Assembly: GCA_038501195.1 (NCBI GenBank) | Contig: JBBPUQ010000007.1 | Coordinates: 907,501-971,500, forward strand | DNA: 64,000 bases | Origin: Nemania diffusa | Taxonomy: Eukaryota; Ascomycota; Sordariomycetes; Xylariales; Xylariaceae | Direction: 5' to 3' | The notes under the pieces: model-generated | What the model was told of the DNA's origin: nothing | Databases searched by the model: none | The model's input: only the letters and a program-made list of their open reading frames with translations | Made by a program: the position numbers and the translations under genes | Shown: piece after piece, positions 33,247 through 46,100 of the stretch | Numbering within the stretch: the first letter of the stretch is position 1 | Layout of the letters: each line of letters begins with the position of its first letter

Positions 33247-35793
33247 ATGGATGCTCCCCGATTCGCTTCCGGTCGATTAGACATCCCTCGGCCTCGCCGC
33301 GTTGTCACTGCTCCCGTAGCCGTCCCCGCGTCGTCGTTGTCGTTGTCGTCGTCGCAGCGATCCACCACCTCGTCTTCCTCCTCTTTGTCGCAGGCGGCAC
33401 CCTCGGCACCCTCGGCACCGGAAGATCTTGTCGAAACCTTGTACAATCATCCGTCCGTCAGGATCATATCCTTCACCTCGAGCCGCCACGCTTTCACGGC
33501 ATACTCACCCCTGCCCTCGGATAATGACGTCCTCCCGGGTTCTCTGCCGCCCTCCTCACAGCTTGAGAGGACCATTGCGGTTGGTACGTGTTAATTACCC
33601 GGTTCTATCAAACATGGAATATCTGTTATACACCTGGCTCTAACCCCTCTTCAAGGTGCGTTCTGCATCTATCGTGCGCCAGGCTCTGTCGCTTTCCTAA
33701 GCTGTGGTTCTGCACTGCAGCCCATCCTCCCCAAGAGTCAATGTTGGTGTATCGATGAAGACAACAGCCGTTTCATACTGCAAATACGCCGGCCGCAGTA
33801 CTGGAGAATCGAAGTTCCCGTAGCCGATCCCGACGACGCCCTCCGTGCCACCCTCCTACGCGATGTCTTTGACAAGATCCTTCTCTTCGAAAAGACCGAG
33901 TGCCCCTTCCAAAGGAGCTTCACCGTCCAGCTTCCCGACCCTCCCGAGACACCTGTCAAGAAAAAGGCCTGGACGGCTGAAGGGAAGAATTTGATATCCT
34001 CCCCTTTTCAATCAGACTTATCCCCTCCTGCGCATGCGCCGACGGCAATAAGTAGAGGGAAACGAGCCACAAGCATGCCCCGCGACATCTCACTATTGAG
34101 TTTCGAGCCAATCACAGATGATGAGGAACAAGAGGAACGTAGATCGAGGGGAGGAGACCCATCTATCGGGAAAATTGTATCGGATTTCGAGGCGCTAAAG
34201 GGTAGTGGTGCTCCCGATAGCATTAGTTCAGTTTCCTCGCATATATTTTCAAGTCAAGGTGAGAGTTATCCAGCCAAGGCGCCGGAACAAATAACAGTAA
34301 ATCTCCCGGTTTTGTTGGAAAATGTGGCGCGAGATCAGACCGCTGCATCGATAACCAGTTCCTCGTCTCCAAACAAGGAGGCGCTACAATGCCTAGGTAC
34401 TCCAACTCGGGGCTCCAGCCTGGCTGGAACAGAGATATCGCACGAGGTAAGTAGCACTCTGTCGACAGTGTCGTCTTGTCCGGATCTCTCAGATAGACTG
34501 TCAATGTCTAAAAAGGCCGATGAGACCCATCAACCCGGTCATCTGAATTGCTTCGTGGAAACCCCTGATACGCATATCTCGCTGGAAAAACTTGAACTAG
34601 AAACAGCAAGTGACCGTCCTGAAAAAATGCGAGAATTTATAGTAGTATCTAACAAGACAACAACAACGCCAACAACCCCAGAAGATATAATCGCTGAGAC
34701 CCAAGATGAATCCTCTCTATCAGACCAACAGAACGACGGTGCTGTTGAGTCAGACCACTCGAATAGCGAAGGCGACCCGGCCTCATTTGAAGGATCCGGC
34801 CGCGTTGCACCAGTCAATCTCGCGCGGAAACGGATGACTCGTATGCTTGCTGGGCGTTCCTTTACTGCTCCTCCACAGCTCACACTCGTGACGTCTCCCC
34901 TATCGAAATCAAGTAAGCAAGCTGCCGCGAGGAAAGTGTCACCACCTCAACCACAGCAGCCCTTAGCTAGAACTCAGTCTCCTAGCGCATCCACCGACTC
35001 TTTCCATAGTGTACAGTCATGGCACTCGTCCAGTACACCACCTCCGGCATCGCCACGCCCTGATTCCCCACTCACGGGGGCCTTCTTATCTGAGACCGAA
35101 GGGGTTGGGGTTTCAGAGTCGCTGTCACAGGTGACCTATTCCTCAGATTATACCACCACACCAAAGAACACGACAACCGTTGTCTCCAGTTCGTTGGTCG
35201 TTCCGGATAGCTGTGGCAGCGCAGAACCTACACCACGAGCCGCGCAAATCCTCGCGGAGAAACCGTCCAAGGAACACATCGATGGGGAGAGCAAGCCTAG
35301 GGTGTCTCGGTTATCTACATTCGAGGACAAGCTCCGAACCCGTCGACAATCACACGCCGGAAGCTTCTCAATCCGCCGCCGGGCCCTGTCACCGCTACCG
35401 CCAGCAGCCAACATCTTCTCTCCGCCTCGAAGACAGACATCACAGAGCCGCCTAGCTGCCATTCGTCGGCTTCCGACGGCCATCATCCATAAGACCATAG
35501 AGATACTTCTAAGCCCGCCCAGCCACCTAGTCAATCTAATGCTCAAAGTGGCTGCTAGGATTGCGGCGGGTGAATGGCGAGGGTTAGTTTTCGGCTTCGG
35601 CGAAGCGGGCGAGCAGATCCCGGTGCAATGGGACTACTATTCGGACGGCGAATTTAGTGACCTAAGTGACAGCGATGATTACACGCTTACGAATCACGGC
35701 TCGAATTATAGCGACAGTGTTCCGCGCGCAAACCCCTGGCGTAGAACCGGGTATGCGCACGACGATGATCATGACAGCTGCGAGGTCGATTAG
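33247..35793 (+). CDS. INP1: Inheritance of peroxisomes protein 1 (INP1-like)
   Basis: Two exons, 33247-33583 and 33656-35793, give 2475 nt (824 aa). The N-terminal 250 residues look like the fungal Inp1 domain: DLVETLYNHPSVRIISFTS, then GAFCIYRAPGSVAFLSCGSA, CWCIDEDNSRFILQIRRPQYWRIEV and a following LLRDVFDKILLFEKTECPF. The intron falls inside the glycine of AVG/AFC and keeps the frame. The middle is long, Ser/Thr-rich and probably disordered. A C-terminal basic segment (RRQTSQSRLAAIRRLP) is followed by an amphipathic helix (IIHKTIEILLSPPSHLVNLMLKVAARI) and a DSDDY-rich acidic tail. In yeast, Inp1 tethers peroxisomes to the mother-cell cortex. In a mould it may help position peroxisomes. The start ATG gives MDAPRFASGRLDIPRPRR, the usual N-terminal pattern. 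Confidence 0.85.
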
Positions 35794-37220
35794 GTAGAGG
35801 GACAGACGCCTCCTTTTAATTTTGTACGCTTTCTTGTAAATGGAATATAGCGGGGGAACAGTATAGGTTGCATAGGATCTCGGAGTTTGGGACTGTCAGA
35901 CAAAATAGCCGTTGCGGCATATTTGATTGTAATAGGATGCCAGGATTGTAATTTGTATACACTTTCTTCTTGTGGAGGCTTCTAGTCAATAGTCGCCCTA
36001 GTCACACAGTCTGAACCTTTTGTTGGAGAGTAACTAAGTAGGTAGCAAGTGCAGCTATGTACAAAATCCCAGGATTGTGCTAAAATACGACCCCACGTTT
36101 GCCTATGTAGCCTTTATATCTCTCGTTAGAGCGCCACAGTCAACTCTTGCAGCTTCATATATGCCATGTTCGGGTTTGTATCTTGTTGTTAGCAGCCTTT
36201 ATCTACCTAGTACTCATCATGTTACTAGTATCCTTCCACCGCTCTAGTAGCACCAATCGACTGCTTTATTTTTCTACCTAGAATGGGTCTTGTAGTGTTC
36301 GTACTATAGAACTCGGAGATAAAACGGTGCCATCTGGCAGCTCGAAAGTCCAGCCGTGATAACTCCTAGAATGGAACGTCACGAGCAACGAACCAATCTA
36401 AGCAGTAGGGCCTCGAGCATTCATCATGAATCACCTATGACTGTATATGACTTCTTACCTCAGCATCCTTTTCCCTTCTATATAGTATCTATCTCAAGTT
36501 TAAACCATTGCGTATATCGTCATCGCCTAAGACTACCCACTTCAGTAGCCCTACCTAGTCTACCTACCTAGTCTCGGGGGGAAAAAGCGAGGAATACGAT
36601 GAAAGATGAGGCTTTGGCTGATGATTCGTCCAATTAAAGAGCAGAGCGAAATACGCCAATTAGTGTGCCTACCTATGTACAGAATACGCACTGCCACGGG
36701 CCAACTGCCGATCTAGCCCAACCAGGGAATTAGATGGCCAAGAGATTTCTGACGGGAGAGGCCGAGCCAGGGCTTACATGCCTACCTATGCTAAGTAGAT
36801 ACGCAGTAGGTTACCTATAACATGGCTTTCTATATTCTTAGTCAACACGCCGTATTCTCACGCGCTATGCGATTGGTTGATCGTAGGCTACGTTGAAATT
36901 CGAGAGAATGCCTGGCATCAATCACGCAGAAGTGCAAGTTGTAGGAGACATAATTAGCTACCTACCTACATTAGAGTAATGGAATCGTATAAAAGAATGC
37001 CCCATGGCCTTCACAAGTCATTAGTTTGGAGTCGTAGACAACGGTCGAGTTCACGATTTCTCCGAGACCCTCCCCTTCATCACCTACTATATCGTATCGT
37101 GACTACATAGACAGACACCCTAGCATATTATTCTCCTACCCATACGCTCAGTTTTCTCCGGAAATCCTATCTGAGGTGGATAGACGCCCTCCTGCCGAGT
37201 ACGACAACTGGACAGCGCGA
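35794..37220. other. Intergenic, INP1 3' side and RTA1 promoter
   Basis: About 1.4 kb without a supported ORF. AGGTA/TACCT motifs cluster at 36540-36990. A TATA-like GTATAAAAGAA at about 36987-36997 lies some 230 bp before the RTA1-like start and is the best promoter candidate. Confidence 0.5.
36987..36997 (+). promoter_or_regulatory. Candidate TATA box for the RTA1-like gene
   Basis: GTATAAAAGAA lies on the coding strand about 234 bp upstream of the first ATG, followed by a pyrimidine-rich stretch suitable for transcription start. The assignment is by sequence only. Confidence 0.35.
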
Positions 37221-38771
37221 ATGCTAGGCGTCCGTAACACAATGTCGGACGGCCAATACGTTGAAGGTAGCATATGGTTCTACGCACCCAACAAAGGAGC
37301 TGCCATATTCTTTAGCATAGCTTTCTTCGTTACAGGCGCAGTTCATTTCTGGCAGGCAGTGTACGTGAGCCCCGGGGCTGACGACGACGACCATGATAAG
37401 GCGACCACGATGAGTAAGGGGCCGACTAACAATCTCTTACAGACACTATCACAGCTGGCGATTAACAGGGTTATATGTGCTCTGCTCGGCTCTCTTCGTC
37501 GGTGGCTTCATCACGAGGGCCCTCGGGGCTTTTGACTACGAGAACATCATCAAGTATATTGTCAGCATCGTTCTGAGCTATGCCGCCCCGTATGTGCTTC
37601 GCGCCTCACACCCATCACGCTGGTCGGTAGAAAGGCGAGAGAGGAAGAAAGCTAACCAGCTACCACAGTCCACTGTATGAGCTAGGCAACTATTATATAC
37701 TCGGCCGTATACTCTACTTCGTTCCCCATTGTTCGCCTATCCACCCCGGCCGTGTCTTGACTACCTTTGCTGCTATATCCACCGTTATCGAGGTAAGATG
37801 GACGTTTCTAAAGCCCTCTTTCCACCCACCCCTTTCGAGGATCCTAGGAAAGAATAGCATCGTCCTTAAGATGGTGCTTCATCTCACCTTCTCCCACAAG
37901 ATCTTGGACACTAACTCTTCTTCCGCGAGTGAACAGACGTTAAATGGCGTCGGTGCCGCCTACGTAGCCAACCGATCCCTACCACAGCACATCCAGAACA
38001 CGGGGCACACGCTCTTCAAGATAGCATTGCTCCTGCAGCTGGTCGTCATCGTCTCTTTCGTGGGGCTCGCGACGGTCTTCTACCGGCGCTGTCGCAACAA
38101 CGGCATCAACCACACCAAGGTGAACCAGCCGCTGCTCACCCTGTACGTCAGCACCGCGCTCATCTTCGCGCGCACCGTCTACCGGACGGTCGAGTACTTC
38201 GAGATCGAGACGGTGAATTACTACGCCCCCGACTTCGACCCCAGCGCGCAGAGCCCCATCATCCGCTACGAAACCTTCTTCTACGTTTTCGAGGCCGCCA
38301 TCATGCTGGTCAACAGCGCGCTGATCAACGCCCGCCACCCGCGCCGGTGGTTGCCGCAGAGTACCAAACTGTACCTGGCCAAAGGTATGTATTCAACATG
38401 CCCCAACCATCTAGTCTACCCCCCTTGTTTTCTGGATCGGCGAGGCGTGTTCAGAAGTAGTGATGAGTCACCGTCAAGTGTTCTAAACTGCCTCGGCCGT
38501 CTCGACATGATTAGAAACCCCCCTTCCCAGATACAGTAGCGATCAACTGACGTTCGGTTTAATTCGCGCAGATGGTGTCACCGAGATCATGGGCCCCGGC
38601 TACAAGGAAGACCGCGGCTTCGTAGCGACATTGCTGGACCCCTTCGATGTCTATGGAATGATAAAGGGTAGGGACGACGCCACTCGGTTCTGGGACGAGA
38701 ACCCTACGACAGGCGCTGGTCAAAAATCCGGGAGCGCCCCTTTGCCCTCGGAGGAAGGAATACAAGTGTGA
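37221..38771 (+). CDS. RTA1-like seven-transmembrane lipid-translocating protein
   Basis: RTA1-family proteins are fungal plasma-membrane or vacuolar proteins with seven helices, linked to lipid translocation and resistance to toxic lipids or 7-aminocholesterol. Five exons, 37221-37360, 37443-37589, 37669-37792, 37937-38384 and 38572-38771, total 1059 nt (352 aa). Family marks are EGSIWFYAPNKGAAIFFSIAF, HYHSWRLTGLYVLCSALFVGGFITRALGAFDYEN, PLYELGNYYILGR, TLFKIALLLQLVVIVSF and RTVYRTVEYFE (the family's conserved R-x-x-E), then FEAAIMLVNSALINARHPRRWLP. The C-terminus is hydrophilic. The first in-frame ATG is 37221 (MLGVRN); ATG 37242 (MSDGQYVEG) is the start most relatives would suggest, giving 345 aa. 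Substrate is not predictable. Confidence 0.92.
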
Positions 38772-41700
38772 GCAGGCCACAGAGCCTTTTATTTTGCGGA
38801 TGCGAGGCGCCTGGGCTTTTCAACCGAAGCACGAGGAGACAGATGAGCTACAAGCAAACGGTTAGATAGGATACCAATCATCTAAGCTATGATAGCAGCG
38901 ACGAATCGTTCCAGTGTTGGGAGGCGAAGTATCTCAGAGTATAGAGTCCTCCAGAAGGCTTTAAAGCCCTTGCTCGTAATATGGTGAGCAGTTGATACCC
39001 CCGAGTTTGTTTCAACAATTTCATAGACGTACCTCTAGATTTTGTGTATTAATGTTTCTTAAATATTGCTGGTTCAAACTATCATGGAAATAGATATTTG
39101 TTGTGCTTTCCTATACTCTCCTTTCCAGACCCCCTCCGCTCGTGTGCACATGCGTGCTATTATTGAGACGGTGTGGATGGCACTGTTGCAGGGGGTCGAG
39201 TTGATTAGGTCAGCGAGACCCTAGATTTTTCATTTCTTCTATTTATTAGTTAGCAGGAGAGTAGTTCTCTACTAGGGGAGAAAGGGAGACTATAGAGGTC
39301 GATGCCTTTGGCATCGACTGACTAGGTCGTCGCGCAGTATTTACAGTAGTTTTGCTACTCCAATATTATTTCGATTGCTTTACTAAACTACTGTCATTAC
39401 TGCCTCAAATCTCTAGATGTGATTTTCATGGCTGTGGCCAGTCCTCTAGAGTGCGTTGTGTGTATATTGCACGCTTCGTTTCATTATATAATTGCCTGCT
39501 AGGCCGTAGCGATGCAGAAATCACGTCCTCAGCGTAGGACTGTCGAACGACAGGTAGACCGTCTCATAGTACATCGGGTTATATAGCGACTGGCTTACAA
39601 CGTGAAGACGTGGAAGAGCGGGTAGATCGTCTGGAATTATTATTTAGTTAGTAAGGCAGTACTAGCAATGATGTGATTCTCCAGCCAAAAGCCAAACGTG
39701 TATATCGATCAACCAGAGCCATCGTCTCCACAAACACCGTGGAACATGAATTGGGAGGATGGAAGGGTCATTTTTATCTCGCCGTATACACTTCATTTCC
39801 TCCTTTCCCCCTTCATATACACTTTGTGGTAGGTGAAAGAAAATGAGATGGTTAGAGAGCTGGTACTGTACCTTAAAAGTATACGTCAGACCACCGCTAC
39901 TACTGCGTATTGGATGCGATACTCCACTGTACATACCAAGGCCGCTTAATTAGAGTCATTGCTGTCACTTGCTAGCTAGAGTATTAGATTCGAGCCGGGA
40001 AAAGTTGAAGATGGTTTTTTTCCTAGCAGGCAGAACCTATTTTTTTTGGTGCCATGAATACAGATTACAGTTAACCTGGCCCATCATGGCTCGTTACCGA
40101 AGTAAGCCCCAGCCGATCCGCGAAAATAGAAAGAAGTCTTGTACTACAAAAATGTCCTCGGATTGTGATGGATCGAACATGCTATGGGTGGCGAGGAAGT
40201 TTCAGCTCAAGATAGCATCCTTCTATGATTTGCAGAGAGCCCGACTGCTATTTAAATAGCAGCAATTGGATCAGGTTTTAAAAAAGTGCGATGGGTAGGT
40301 AGTGTAGACTGATCATGTAGAGATCACTTTTCTAATTCTAAAGGAATTATGTAGTCATATGAATGGCTTCCACAGAACATCAAGTTTACATAATACCAGA
40401 GGCGCTAACTTCTCAGAACAGATTTATATACCTACCTGTGTGTAGTATACTGTACTGTATTTTAGTACGAGAGTGGGTATGTGCTTGTAGGGGTCGAGGT
40501 GCATCTATTAACGACAATCAGCTAGTTCAAGTGATTCCTTGCGGGCGCGCCGAGTAGGAATGGTTATCAAACCACCTTCCCTCCTCCCAATTATACTCTC
40601 TATAGTAGTTATTGTGGATGAATCCGAAGTGGGTCTTCTTCCAAGAGCTGCACTTGTAAGCATAATTTGTCAATTCGCGGTACCTATTCTGTTCAACTTT
40701 TGATGTGTAGAGTAAATTCCAAGGTGTGCTTTAGTCATAGTACGATGTTAGCTAGCTCGGTAATTGTTATGAGTAGGCATAGGATACGCATAGTTGTTAG
40801 TGTAGTTTGTATACTCCGCTCCCAATATAGAAAACGAGGCGCTATTATAGTCGAGCTGACGCGAGCTGAGAAGCTAGCTAGAGACCGTACTAAACAGTGT
40901 ATACCTAGTCGGAAGGAAGATGAGACTGGATTCCATGATATTTCCAAGGACGGCATAGTTTTTTTTTTCTCAGAATGTGCCCAAGGATCATCAGATTGCG
41001 AAAACATCATTTGAGAAATGATCCGTGTGTGTTCTAAATGACAAAATACGTAGTGCTCCGAACTTGATCCATCGCCGGTGCCGAGTTGAATCATCAGTCT
41101 AAGGATTAGAGTCGCGGGCGTAGGTTTTGCACAGCATCGACGTTAAAAATAATCGCAACAAATACAGCCATCTTACTCGTGGCGTCTTAGAGACGATGGG
41201 TTCGCCAGGAATTGTAGATTACTGTAGGCAGTCATCATAGGTAATCCCTCCTTGTGGCTTTGGGGAGCACGATAATGCGTTGTTCATGTGGGATGGGATT
41301 TGCAGACAGATGATTAATCCGTTTTTATTATCAATTCTCCCCCCGAGGAATAGGTGAATGGGGATTGGGGATTGGGGTTGGAAATGCAAAGCAAAGCCTG
41401 ATGTGACCTGTGGCTGTGTTTGGTTGCTCACGCTCGGTCGTTGGTAGTTATTTCTAGCAATGTGCCAAGGTACATAAATGAAAGTGCATGACCTGTGCTC
41501 ACCGATGAAACATCAATGGTGGTTATGACCTCAAATGTAACAGTAGGCAAAAACTCCACCAACCAACCAACCAACCTAGTCTACCTACCCGTTCACGATA
41601 AGTGGGCAAATGCCTCGCTACTGGTGAGTATAGGGTATGTAGGTGCTGGGTATGGCTCAAATACCTAACAGTCCTAACCTATATAGATCTAGTTAGTATA

Positions 41701-43106
41701 CAGTACGTATTATTCACTTACATTAGCAACCCCCCAGCTGAATACCTGTAAGTACCTACTCCTCTGTGGGTAAATGTATGTAGATACAAGTACATAGGCG
41801 AGTATTCTGTATATAGCCAAGTCTGATCTAAGGTATGATGTTACCTATTTGAGAATATGAACCAATGATACTATTGCGCAGTAGTTGGTAGCTTTGAAAA
41901 CCAAGAGATCCCACACCTAGTATACCTACCTAGTGTACATTAATTACCACAAACTTTTTAATATCATCCTGATTGATGCGTTAGTCTAGTCTACATACCT
42001 AGGCATGTACAAGCTTGTACGTGTAGGTCTGTGCTGTGTTAATTCCTGCGGGGTGTCCTGGGCTTCCTTCGCGCCACTGATGGAACCTAGGATCTGACAA
42101 GAGACCGGCACTATTATGATGCCGCGGCTTATTCTTAGGTCCTACATACTGCGTAGGAGAAGAAAGGATGTATGTACATACATCGGTAGCAATTACTCTG
42201 TACTGTAACATAAGACTTGTTGCTTTTTTTTTCTCAACGTAACGGTGGGGGCCGTGAGAAGGCTTGCTTGCCAAAGTGCAACATGCAAGCAGGCTGCTGT
42301 TGATGACGACGACGACAACGCCGACAACAGATAAGTATGAAGTGAGAGCTCGCAAGCCCGCAAACTCACAAGCGAGGGCGTTGAAACATAGCTATGTACA
42401 GCATACGGAATAAGGAGCTCAAACACCAGCGATGCGATTTGTAAAATGGAAGGGGTTCGACAGCACAGTAGACCAGGTACCTACTGCATGAGGCCGGAGC
42501 CGCAAGGGATGAAAAAGAAAGCTATTTCTTTTCCAAACCCCTGAAATGTTTCGCTGATCCTAGATCGATGGGACCCGAACACGCCAGACAGCCGGACCCG
42601 GTCTTTCTGCCAGACACAGCAGGCGGGTTCGGAGATATTTCATCGCAATTTGTGATTTGCGGGTAGGTATGCACGTAGCTTTGTCTATCCTGTCTTGTCT
42701 TGTCTTGTCTTGTCTTAGCGATATGAACACTTAGGTATATGTAGGCTCGGGTAATGGAGGTGACTGCCATGCAGCCGCCCCGCGAGAGTTCGTCGCGAGG
42801 AGTCATTCTCGGTCTCTAACTACACATTTGTAGGTACCTACTTTACATGTATGTAGGTAGTGACGCAGTCTAAGTACCTACCTAAGGTAGCTAATTGTAT
42901 TCTGCGCGCATGTACAATGTACATATAGAATAACCTGCAGTATGTACATACCTTCATGTTAGTCCTAGTCGAGGTGGGTTGGAGGCAGTGCTTGGTCTGT
43001 CTACCACATTTATAGCTCCCGGGAAATTGGTGCATGGCTACGCCGCACGGGTAGCTTTACCTACATGCATACTTGTACATACCTACATATGTACATTCAT
43101 AAAACC
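38772..43106. other. 4.3-kb gene-free stretch with repeat-like remnants
   Basis: No ORF here has a recognisable domain. A perfect 9-bp stem-loop, GTCGATGCC TTT GGCATCGAC, lies at 39298-39318, in a stretch (about 39160-39660) whose sequence looks like a decayed retroelement end, though no paired LTR was found. A TCTTG microsatellite (five units) lies near 42690-42715. AGGTA/TACCT motifs are dense at 41560-42000 and 42830-43090. It runs up to the target-site duplication of the AT-rich element. Confidence 0.45.
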
Positions 43107-46100
43107 GAGCCCACCTGCATACGCTTCGATTTCATCTTAGATACGCCATGCCCCCACTTAGTTTAATTGTTGCTTTCTATACTACTTAAACACTGTATAA
43201 ATTGGAGCAAGAAATAAATACTAAGCAAGTAACAACTATATAAGTAATAATATTTTAAGAGATAATTTGTAGCTAAGTATTATTACTAAAAAACTTTTAA
43301 GTTAGTTAATTTTTTTTATTTAAAGTTTATATTTATAATATAAATTATAGCTATTTTATATAATAAAAATGTTTAATTAAAAAATATTAATAAAAACTAA
43401 AGTTTATAATAGTTTTAAAAAATAACTTGTTTATTTTTTATTTTATAAATTTTTTTTACTAAAGCTTATAGTAATAACTTTTAAGCTTTAATTGTTATAT
43501 TAGTTAAAAGTTAAAATAGCTTTTTTAAAGCTTTATATATTAAATTAGCGCTTAATAATTAAAGTAGCTTTTTTAAAACTTTATATATTAAACTAGCGTT
43601 TAATAATTAATATAGCTTTTTTAAAGCTTTATATATTAAACTAGCGCTTAATAATTAAAATAGCTTTTTTAAAACTTTATATATTAAACTAGCGCTTAAA
43701 TTATATATTGTTACAAACTTAATATAAGCTTTAATAATAAAAGCTTATATTAAAACATTAATAAAAGTATTATTTTTATTATTATTAATATTTTTATAAA
43801 TAAAACGATTTTTTAAACTTTAGTTTTATATAGTTTTGTTTTTAATATATAAAGTTGTTAATATTTTATAATTATAGATTTTATAAATTATAATATTATA
43901 TTTTTAACAACTTTTTAAGTAATTTTTTTAATTTAAAAAGTTTTTTTAAAGTTTTAAATAATATTAGTTAAAATTTAATAGTTTAATAATACTTTTGTTT
44001 ATATAGTAGTTATTTGTTTATATATAGCATTACTTTTTTAAAACTGAATTTTTTTGTAAAAAAGTTTTTTATAGCTATTATTTTAAATAAAGCTTATTTA
44101 TTACTGCATTATACTTTTATTAATATATATTTTTATATAAAATTTAATATTTTAAATTTAATAATATTTTAACTGTAGTTTAAAGTTATATATAAGCTAT
44201 AAAAAGTTATTATATATATTTACTGCAATTATAAACTATTAATAGTAATTAAAGTTTTTTTTTTTTAGCTTTTTGTTTTTAAGTATATATATAAACTAGA
44301 AATTATTGCTGCTTTAACATTTAATTTTTAAACATATATATAAAATGTATTAATATAAAATATTATATTAGTTTATAAAATTGCTTATACAATTATAAAA
44401 GTTTATTTTTTTTTTTTAAAAATAAGCTTTAATAGCTAAAAAATACTAGTTATATATAAAACTAAAACTTAATATATTAATATAAAATTAAAAGTTTTGA
44501 TTTTTAAATATATTTTTGCTGAATTTTTCTGTTATTATATACTATTGTTGTTTATTTAACTTTATAAAATAATTGTACTTTTTATTATTGTTTAATTTTA
44601 TAATCGTTTTTACTAATTTTATTATATTTATTTTTGTATTATTTAAGCAGTTTTAAATTTTATAATATATTAATTTTAATTTTAATAAATAAAACAAACT
44701 GTAATTATAATAAGCTTTTGTATATATGTAGTACTATTGCTTTTTTTAAACTATATATATATTATAAAAATAATTAAGAACTTTTTTTTGCTTAGAAAAT
44801 TTGCTTTAAAAGTTTTGCTAGTATTTTTTAAGCTTTTTTTAAAAAAATATATATATTATATACTTTTAAAAAGTTAACATACTATTAAAAAAATAATCAA
44901 TTATAAACTTATTATTATAATATTAATGTTTAATTTGTTTAATTTTTTTAGTTATATATTAATTTTTGTTTAAAGTTAAAATATTGCAAAGCTTTAAATT
45001 ATTTAAAATAACAGTAGTTTTTTTAAATATATATTAAGTTATATTTATAACATTTTAAAGAAATAAAAAAAAAAAAATTGCTAAAAGTTTATATTTTAAC
45101 AGCAGTTTGCTTTTTTACTTTTTTATAATTTTATTTTAAATGTTTTTTATTATATATTATAAACAAAGCTATTATTAAATTTATAATTTTTAAACTGCTT
45201 TAATAATGTTTTTTTTAAATGTTTAAAAATTTGTAATAATTATATATAAAAATTATAAAATTAAAAGTTTAAACTACAACTGTTTATAATATTTTATTAT
45301 TTATTATATAATTTTAGTTAATTCGTTAAAAATTAATATATAAATTAAATTAAAGTAATTATTAAGTTTTATAATACTATTAATTTAAAAAAACAAAAGC
45401 TAGTATTTATTAAGCTTATATATAAAGTTTATTATAATAATATTAAAGTAATACTTTTATATTTTAAAGAACTATTTTAATATTTAAAACAAATTTTTAA
45501 AAACTTTGTTATATAAAAACAATATATACTATATATTATTATATTTATAAAGCTTTATAAAAATATTAGCAATATTAAAAAAAACTTTTTATAAAGTTTT
45601 TTAGTAAGCAGTTATATAGTTATTAATGTTTTTAAAGTTTATAAAACAAACTAAATTAGCAGTTAAAAAGTTTTAATAAATCTGCTAATATATACAACAT
45701 ATATTAATACTATTTTTAATAATTTTATAGTTTCGATTAGTTTTTATATAATAAGTTTAATAATTGCAAATATAACTAAATAAAAAATAATTATAGTTAT
45801 TTATTTAAACTTTAAAATATTATATATTTTTATATAGTAAACAAGTAATTAAAAACTTATAGTTTGTTTTTTTTAACAAATTTTTTTATGTTTTTATTTT
45901 TGCATTTAAAATATATTAACTAGTTTTATTATATATTAAATTATATTTTAAAGCTATTTTATTTTTATTTTTTTGTTTTATTTTAATATTGAAAATATAA
46001 TTATAAGTTGCTATATAGCTTTAAACTTTTTTGAAATATTTTGTTTACATTATATAAATTTTGTTTTTAAAAGTTTGAAAAAAAATAATATTACTGCAAA

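Noticed and set aside
34539..35546. Minus-strand frames opposite INP1
   Set aside because: Antisense of a low-complexity coding region; no domain or splice signals.
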